DNA of 64,000 nt from Pyxicephalus adspersus (taxonomy: Eukaryota > Chordata > Amphibia > Anura > Pyxicephalidae): the NCBI RefSeq assembly GCF_032062135.1, contig NC_092864.1:15544318-15608317 (forward strand), given 5' to 3'. The position numbers were made by a program, and so were the translations under genes. Position 1 is the stretch's first letter. Each line of letters starts with the position of its first letter. Under the pieces are notes generated by a model that did no database searches, was not told where the DNA came from, and saw nothing but the letters and a program-made list of their open reading frames with translations. This document shows positions 57,729-64,000 of the stretch, in pieces.

Positions 57729-59962
57729 CTGTAGGAGAAAAACTGAATTATTACATTGGATATAGGCATGCAATATGTCATGCAGAATTTAGTTCTGAAG
57801 GGTCGATCTACCCACAAGTGACACCTAATTTGTAGATCGGTTGATGCCAATAAGTTATACGTCATAAATGTATCTTTATTTCCCGCAACATATGGGGTCT
57901 AGGTGTGAGCAATACATTGGTAAAAGGGTACATAAGTTCAGAATACTTTAAATGTATTTTGCTTACAGGGAAATATTAAAAATGGATTAGGTAGGTTTAG
58001 GCCCGTGCCCCTATCTGGGAAATTGCTTTTAACTTCCTTCATAGACATAACCAGAGACAAGAAGAAATCTCTCCTCAAAACCCAGTGGTTTTGTCTTTGC
58101 TTCTTCTGGACCAAAGCAGTAGATGTTGTGGGAGGTTGATCCACAAAGACCCATCCCCAGATTGCAGAAGGTGAAGTATGACAATGGGGCCAGGAAAGGT
58201 AGTAAGGAAACATCTCTGCCTAAAATCTTAAATAGCAAAAGAACTTGGAAACTGGACTTTTATCAAGGTTTTAGTTGAATAGGGGAATTGCGTAGAATGA
58301 TTTTAACAGTTTAGTATCAATAAAGCTAAAATGTATCCAGAAAAAAATGCAAGAGGCTTCTATATTCTTATTTAAATATTGCCTTCCTTTGGGTATTTCT
58401 TTATCTTTACAGAAATCCACCAATAAATCAATTTTTACGCTTTACCTCTGTAATACAGACCAGTCACTGCTGCTCTCTCTACTTGTACAGGATGACTGGT
58501 CTTGTGTCCACCCCCTCCTGCATTTCCTGCAGGCAGCTTCTAGTGGGAGGAGCTTCTGGGCCCCTCCCATGGCTCTGCTCTCTGCACTGGCTATGGACAG
58601 TCCAGTGATAATATTATTTCTACATTTACAAGGTAACTTTGGAGATTGCAAAGTAGTTTGGTGCCCACAACAAGTATTTATATCCCTCGTTGGTCATCAA
58701 ATATACATTTGTGCTCATACCGTTCAGGTGTAAATGAACGGCATATTTTACGTAGGTGTATTTACATAATCCCAGTGACAGTGGTGGAGATATAGGCTCT
58801 CCGGGGATGTTCTTGGAAGGATCTGCCAGGAATGAATCATGCTGCTGGCACAACACACTGATGAACACAGGAGCAGAGGGCAATCCCATTTTTGTTTTGA
58901 ATGGCAATCAAGAGAGCAGAGAAATATTTCTAATTGATGCAGCACCCAAAGCAGCTAGAGAATGTTGTTTGTGATCTAATTATTTATTTGTTCAGACTAT
59001 TCCTTATGTGCATCTTTATATCATCTCCATCTGTACCAACAATTGATGGTTTTGCAGCAAAAAGATTGAATTGTTATATTTTATAATTTTATACATTTTT
59101 GTTTTCCTTCGAGATATGATGGGGAGTGGTAAGGATTTCATTACAAAATATAGGTGTATAGTGACCACATATGTTTATTTTTAGGCCATCATATAAACAC
59201 AATCATATAAGCAAGACTCTCAACAGAACCAGAGAATATTAACCAATAAGATGTTTTGCTGCCCAAATCTCCACCTTCTCTCATAATAGGACCTCCCACA
59301 AGGTACAGACATGAGCTGATTGTTGCAGTGCACATTTTTTTTAATGGCCCATTAGCATTCTGGAGTGGGGAAATGCTACCACTTTATTTTTTAAAGCTCA
59401 GACTGGCAATGTGGTTGCAGTGCAGTTTACTCATGCCTGCTGACACACGGGAGATGCTACAAATAGCTTTTTACCAGTGACAGCCCCATGCACAATGAAT
59501 AGGGGCAATCGTGAGCAGTACTGTAGCACTCCGTGTCGTCAACACTGCACACACTGACTCTTTAAGATCTATTCTGCAAGTGCTAGCTGCCAGGAACTGT
59601 GCAAAATCATTTGCAATATATCCCGGTTTTATTTTTCTCTACATCATACTGTTTCAATTCTGGGTGGCATTATCTGCTATTGTTAATTAAAAACAATATT
59701 ATTTTTAAATAGAAATAAAGAAAATACATGTTGAGATTTTAGAGTTGGCAAACAAACTTATATTATAAATCAATGACACAATATACATTAAAAAATGTCA
59801 TCTTACCAGTACCAGAACTCTTGACCTTCCCTTCTATGGGATAATTTCTTTTCCAGTTGCAATCTCCCTTCAAAATTATTTAATGCCTCTGAAGAAGCCA
59901 AGAGGCGAAACACGTCGGGATCAGAGACGGTAAATTTTCATGCAATTCTAAAAAGTATAGGG

Positions 59963-60672
59963 TGTCACACTTACTTCTTCCCCACTAAACCGCAGGCTCC
60001 TCTCTACTGCTCATGTGGACAGTTCTGACTCTGGGCATGCCTACGCTTCCAAGTTTTATCAGTTTCGCCTATCCTGCCGGCCAATCAGGAAAAAGTCTCT
60101 TAATCATCCCTGGCTATTTAGCTGGCTCAGACACAGCACTCTGTGTTCTCCCCTAGTGCCGAGCCCCTAGCTCTGCTGAGCATTTCCTTTACATCTGTTG
60201 GTGATTCAGTGTTTCCCTGTCTAGCTCCTGTGTTAACCTCTTGTTGCCCAGTCTGTTGTTTCCCAGCCAGTTATTTTGTGCTGTTCCAGTGTTCCTCTCT
60301 GTCTGTGGTTGTTCCTGTGTCACCTGTGCTTCCTGTCGCTTCTAGTGTTTCCTGTGTTCCCTCTGTAACTGGTCTCTATTTCCTGGTATTTGACTCCTGG
60401 CTTGTGACCTGACCTCTCTTGCTTGCTGCCTGCCTCAACCCCAGCCTTTCTTTCGCCTAGTGATTTGGTACCGTGTATCATCCTGCCCACCCTGGTTTGC
60501 CCAAGGACCGCAACCTGGACATAACCAGCAGTGCAACATCCTCACCACTAGAGGCTCTGAAGAAGACCTGGTTACTACTTAGACTCTCTGCATCTTTGTT
60601 CTTCTCAGGGCTCACACCACTCCTGTGCAATCTGTAGCGCCCCCTGGAGGCCCCATCTCCCCAAGTGTAACA
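59963..60672 (+). mobile_element. Solo LTR, probably Ty3/gypsy
   Basis: Begins TGTCACACTT and ends AAGTGTAACA, short terminal inverted repeats with one mismatch, in TG...CA form. AGGG precedes the left end and follows the right end one base out, a probable 4-bp target duplication. The interior (CTCCTGGCTTGTGACCTGAC, CTTGCTGCCTGCCTCAACCC) resembles LTRs of gypsy elements common in frogs. No internal region remains. Orientation is inferred from resemblance only. Confidence 0.75.
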
Positions 60673-62189
60673 AAGGGTTTTTGCTGTATAGCTCATAGTC
60701 ATACACCCTATAAATCTGCAATAGGGACCTACCTATTACATGTTATATAGGAGTGTGTTTATATTATATCAAATCCTTCTTTATTGTATATTGTATTGAT
60801 TTAAATTACAAGTTTCTTTGCCAACTTTAAAACCCCAGCTTTTCTTGGTTCCTAATTTTTCTATTTGTAATAATATGAGGGTGGCACTACTAAGTCTTTT
60901 AAAGGAGGGAGTGGGTACCTTTATTATTCCGAAATTATTTGTCAATAAAAAAGTTACAAGCTCCTTGCTTTCTGGATGGGTTTAAAGAAAAAGAAGCAGG
61001 AAGAAATATTACATAATTTATCCCCAATGATGTAAAGGGCAGTTTTTGATTAATTCAGAATGAACTTGCAAGCTAGTAACTTATTTATTTTTCAAATTTT
61101 GCAATCTATTTATTTAGGATACAAGAATACCCCCCTCTGTTATTTAGGTCAATAATATTTGTACCGGCTCATTCATTAAAAGTGACTCAGTGGGCAAACT
61201 TGACAGGTCTATCTATGAAGTTGGAAGAAGTGATTCTATCAGCTGCCATCTACACTGAAGGTCAATTGTTTCTTTTATCTCTGATGGATAAAATGTAACA
61301 GTCCTAACTTGTGTCATTGAAAGCCCTACAGACCACATACAGGTAAAATTATCCTCAGCTGTCACAATATACATCCACATGTCAATGTGAATGTGACCCC
61401 ACAAGCACAATGAGTCACTGTAGCACTGAGTCATAAATTGATATTCCAAAAGCAGAGCTACGTCAGACACATCCATTTTTATGAACTCCTGTACAAGTCA
61501 GGTCCAATTATATAAAAGACCCATAATGTAATTACAACATATGTGTACTGATAATGGAGTAAACATCATGCTGAGTCTAAGCTGTCCTGTGGCTCTCAGT
61601 ACTTTATTAAATCCAAATGGAACTTTCTGTATGAATCTCTTAATGCAACAAAAGAAAATGTGTTTAATGTCCTACAGTTTGTTTTCTCTGGAAAGCAGCC
61701 ACAGCATAGGTAAAATAGCCTGTCCACAGCATGATGTAGAAAAGGACATTTATTCCTGATGTGGAAGGGGTAGTCTCTCTGCAAAGGTCTGACATGCCCC
61801 TGTGGCTCTGCAATTTGCAAAGTAATGCTGACTTAAAGTGGAAGACAATGTACGTTCTGCAATGATCCTTCATACCTGACCGATTGAGATGAAGAACTGT
61901 AAAATATTCTGAGCTGCACATGTGCACCTGGCAATCCCAAGTTCCCTTGCGTATGCTGGGAATGAATCAACTGGTGCCCGGGATTTACATCATTCCAGAA
62001 TGGCTAATCCAAATGGGTGAAAATCGTAAGAAGGAAGATAGCAATGCCCTGCGATGGAATGGGGATAGGTGAGTTATACTTTTTGGTTCCGCCTTAAGAT
62101 CTCTAGCTTTGGTGTCTCTTCTACAGCATGCTGGCAGGGGACAAACTTTTCTACTTTGTGACTGTGACTGCTTTATAAAGAAAAAAATT

Positions 62190-63113
62190 GTAACGGTCCA
62201 TATAAATGTCCATGTTGCAATAACATGGATTACCGCCTGCGTTTTGGTGCTCTTCATTTTGTATTTCAATATTTTTATTTGGTTTTAAACAAAGTAGTTT
62301 TAACAACAGAGTATTTTAACAGGAACCATTGCAAAAATATCCAAATAAAAAAGATGTTTTGAGAAATTGCATTATTGTGAACAGCTGGTAGAAACGAGTC
62401 AAAAAAAAAGTAATGGAACAACTTTTGTAGTTGCGTCTCAATAAAATAACATAACAATAATCATAAGGGAAGGAAAGAAGGAGAGAGTGGAAATGAGGGA
62501 AGACCAAATAAAAAAGAGGATACAAAGAAAACAAAAAGGGATGGAAGAAAAAGTTTGAACGGAGGAAAGGGAACACTTCATAGTCTATGTTAGCAAATTT
62601 TTAAAAGATCACCTATCATGTACTGTTAAAGGAGATGTGGTGCCCTTCGTTTGGGGTGGCACCCCAAGCTGCTAAAACAATACACCCTTATTGAAGCATG
62701 CCACACTGTATGGTAATGTACCATGAGCCTTGTAGGGTAAGTTGGCGGCCCATTCATCATCAATAGGTTGCCTTATTTCCCAACCACACAGCTTTACAAA
62801 CAATAAAATGGGCCCTAAGACTTTTGTAAACATACCCATGGATATTTAACCTCTACAACCCAGGCACCTAATTGCTGAAGCCTCCTTTAATTTTGCAGCC
62901 CCTAAGCCAGAGCCTATAGTTACCATAAACAACCCCTAAAATCTGTCCTATACTTTAACCAGCACTAGGAAATGCAAATAGAAGCCAATTTTTCCTGTTT
63001 GCAGATTTTAAATACTTACAGACCAGATACCGATATTCCTTTTGTTTTTGTACTTATTTTCTGGAATGGCATCTGTAACTGCGGAGAGATTAATAGGGTG
63101 TTCTGGTGTTCAT
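62190..63113. repeat. Tandem duplication, unit 1
   Basis: From about GTCCATGTTGCAATAACATG through TGTATTTCAATATTTTTATT, GGAGATGTGGTGCCCTTCGT and ATAGGGTGTTCTGGTGTT. The second unit at 63180-64000 repeats it in the same orientation. Open frames here (FPFLRSNFFFHPFLFSLY on the minus strand) occur in both copies and look non-genic. Confidence 0.85.
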
Positions 63114-63179
63114 TTCTTAAAACGTTGAAATAAGTGCATAAAAACGCTTATAAACTCAGTAGGAACGTTTACATGCCTT

Positions 63180-64000
63180 TTTACAAAACGTCCATGTAGA
63201 CCCAGCCTAACATGTGCATTACCGCCTGTGTTGTGGTGCTCTTCATTTTGTATTTCAATATTTTTTTTTGGTTTTATTATATTTCGTTTTTTTAAATTGC
63301 ATTATTGTGAACAGCTGGTAGAAACGAGTCAAAAATAAAAAGTCATTGAACAACTTTTGTAGTTGCGTCTCATTAAAATAACAATAACCATAAGGGAAGG
63401 AAAGAAGGAGAGAGTGGAAAAGATACAAAGAAAACAAAAAGGGATGGAAGAAAAAGTTTGAACGGAGAAAAGGGTCCTTCATAGTCTATGTTAGCAAATT
63501 TTTAAAAGATCACCTATCATGTACTGTTAAAGGAGATGTGGTGCCCTTAGTTTGGGGTGGCACCCCAAGCTGCTAATACAATACACCCTTATTGAAGCAT
63601 GCCACACTGTATGGTAATGTACCATGAGCTTTGTGGGGTAAGTTGGCGGCCCATAGGTTGCCTTATTTCCCAACCACGCACAGCTTTGCAAACAATAAAA
63701 TGGGCCCTAAGACTTTTGTAAACATACCCATGGATATTTAACCTCTACAACCCAGGCATAATTGCTGAAGCCTCCTTTAATTTTGCAGCCCCTAAGCTAG
63801 AGCCTATAGTTACCATAAATGACCTCTAAAATCTGTCCTATACTTTAACCAGCACTAGGAAATGCAAATAGAAGCCAATTTTTCCTGTTTGCAGATTTTA
63901 AATAATTACAGACCAGATACCGATATTCCTTTTGTTTTTGTACTTATTTTCTGGAATGGCATCTGTAACTGCGGAGAGATTAATAGGGTGTTCTGGTGTT
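63180..64000. repeat. Tandem duplication, unit 2, cut by the window edge
   Basis: Nearly identical to unit 1, with small deletions: about 59 bp and 29 bp near the start and about 11 bp later, judged from the shift in spacing between matched blocks (989, 930, 901, 890). The high identity implies a recent event or concerted change. Confidence 0.85.

Larger units (their letters stand above)
57729..64000. other. Repeat-rich interval upstream of GPCR exon 57590-57728
   Basis: Should be intronic to the GPCR gene if its 5' exons lie beyond the right edge. I found no TM1-TM5 coding exon here. Recognised content: a solo LTR, a GAAACACGTC-type repeat at about 59885-59925 and a tandem duplication at the right end. 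A GC-richer patch at 58480-58610 and the rest are unassigned. Confidence 0.5.

Noticed and set aside
58347..58733. 128-codon plus-strand frame upstream of the GPCR exons
   Set aside because: No homology recognised, wrong strand for the receptor, and the central part resembles dispersed frog sequence.
58756..58974. MYLHNPSDSGG... as a possible TM3 YLHN exon of the GPCR
   Set aside because: On the plus strand and without the surrounding WLLVEG..YLHNLL pattern; coincidence.
60143..60412. 89-codon frame MFSPSAEPLALLSISFTSVG...
   Set aside because: Lies wholly inside the solo LTR; cysteine- and serine-rich by composition.
62316..63482. Minus-strand frames with FLRSNFFFHPFLFSLY in both tandem units
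   Set aside because: A/G-rich sequence read in reverse; low complexity, and the shared frame follows from the duplication.
1..64000. CRISPR arrays, bacterial-type operons, rRNA or functional tRNA genes
   Set aside because: None present; the only tRNA-like sequences are SINE heads, and the tandem repeats lack spacer structure.

Overview
The window is vertebrate nuclear DNA. Short exons with GT-AG borders sit in long, AT-rich, repeat-filled introns, and every gene recognised is a vertebrate gene. The repeat families (a tRNA-headed SINE and an L2-like LINE sharing one 3' tail, foldback MITEs ending in GGGCCTGATTTATTAAA, elements with a GAAACGCGTC-type motif) and the sequence divergence suggest an anuran amphibian, probably a neobatrachian frog; this assignment is inference. 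There is no operon, CRISPR array, rRNA or tRNA gene.

Layout. (1) About 2.0-36.8 kb, minus strand: a gene rebuilt here as 22 in-frame coding exons (1,256 codons plus stop, first coding exon not found). Its N-terminal third matches DNAAF8 (C16orf71/DAAP1), an outer-dynein-arm assembly factor. Its C-terminal ~850 residues carry several degenerate nucleoside-diphosphate-kinase (NDK) modules. (2) 39.4-51.8 kb, plus strand: a complete 15-exon ANKS3 (644 aa; ankyrin repeats, SAM domain, coiled coil), head-to-head with DNAAF8 as in human 16p13.3. (3) 54.5-57.7 kb, minus strand: the last three coding exons of a glucagon-receptor-family class B GPCR, tail-to-tail with ANKS3; its 5' exons are not seen up to the right edge. 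(4) 57.7-64 kb: no gene recognised; an intact solo LTR at 59.96-60.67 kb and a tandemly duplicated ~0.9-kb sequence at the right end.

Repeats in introns include four GGGCCTGATT foldback elements, three minisatellites (4.96, 12.77 and 29.3 kb), four SINE copies, an L2-like LINE split by a later insertion, two Tc1/mariner deletion derivatives, a TA-flanked DNA transposon, and two small foldback elements carrying CTCF-like motifs.

Both genes of the head-to-head pair work in cilia: DNAAF8 in axonemal dynein assembly, ANKS3 in the SAM-domain network linked to nephronophthisis. The main point of interest is that DNAAF8 here is more than twice the size of the ~520-aa human protein I remember, because of the tandem NDK-like half, whose most canonical module has Tyr at the catalytic His position.
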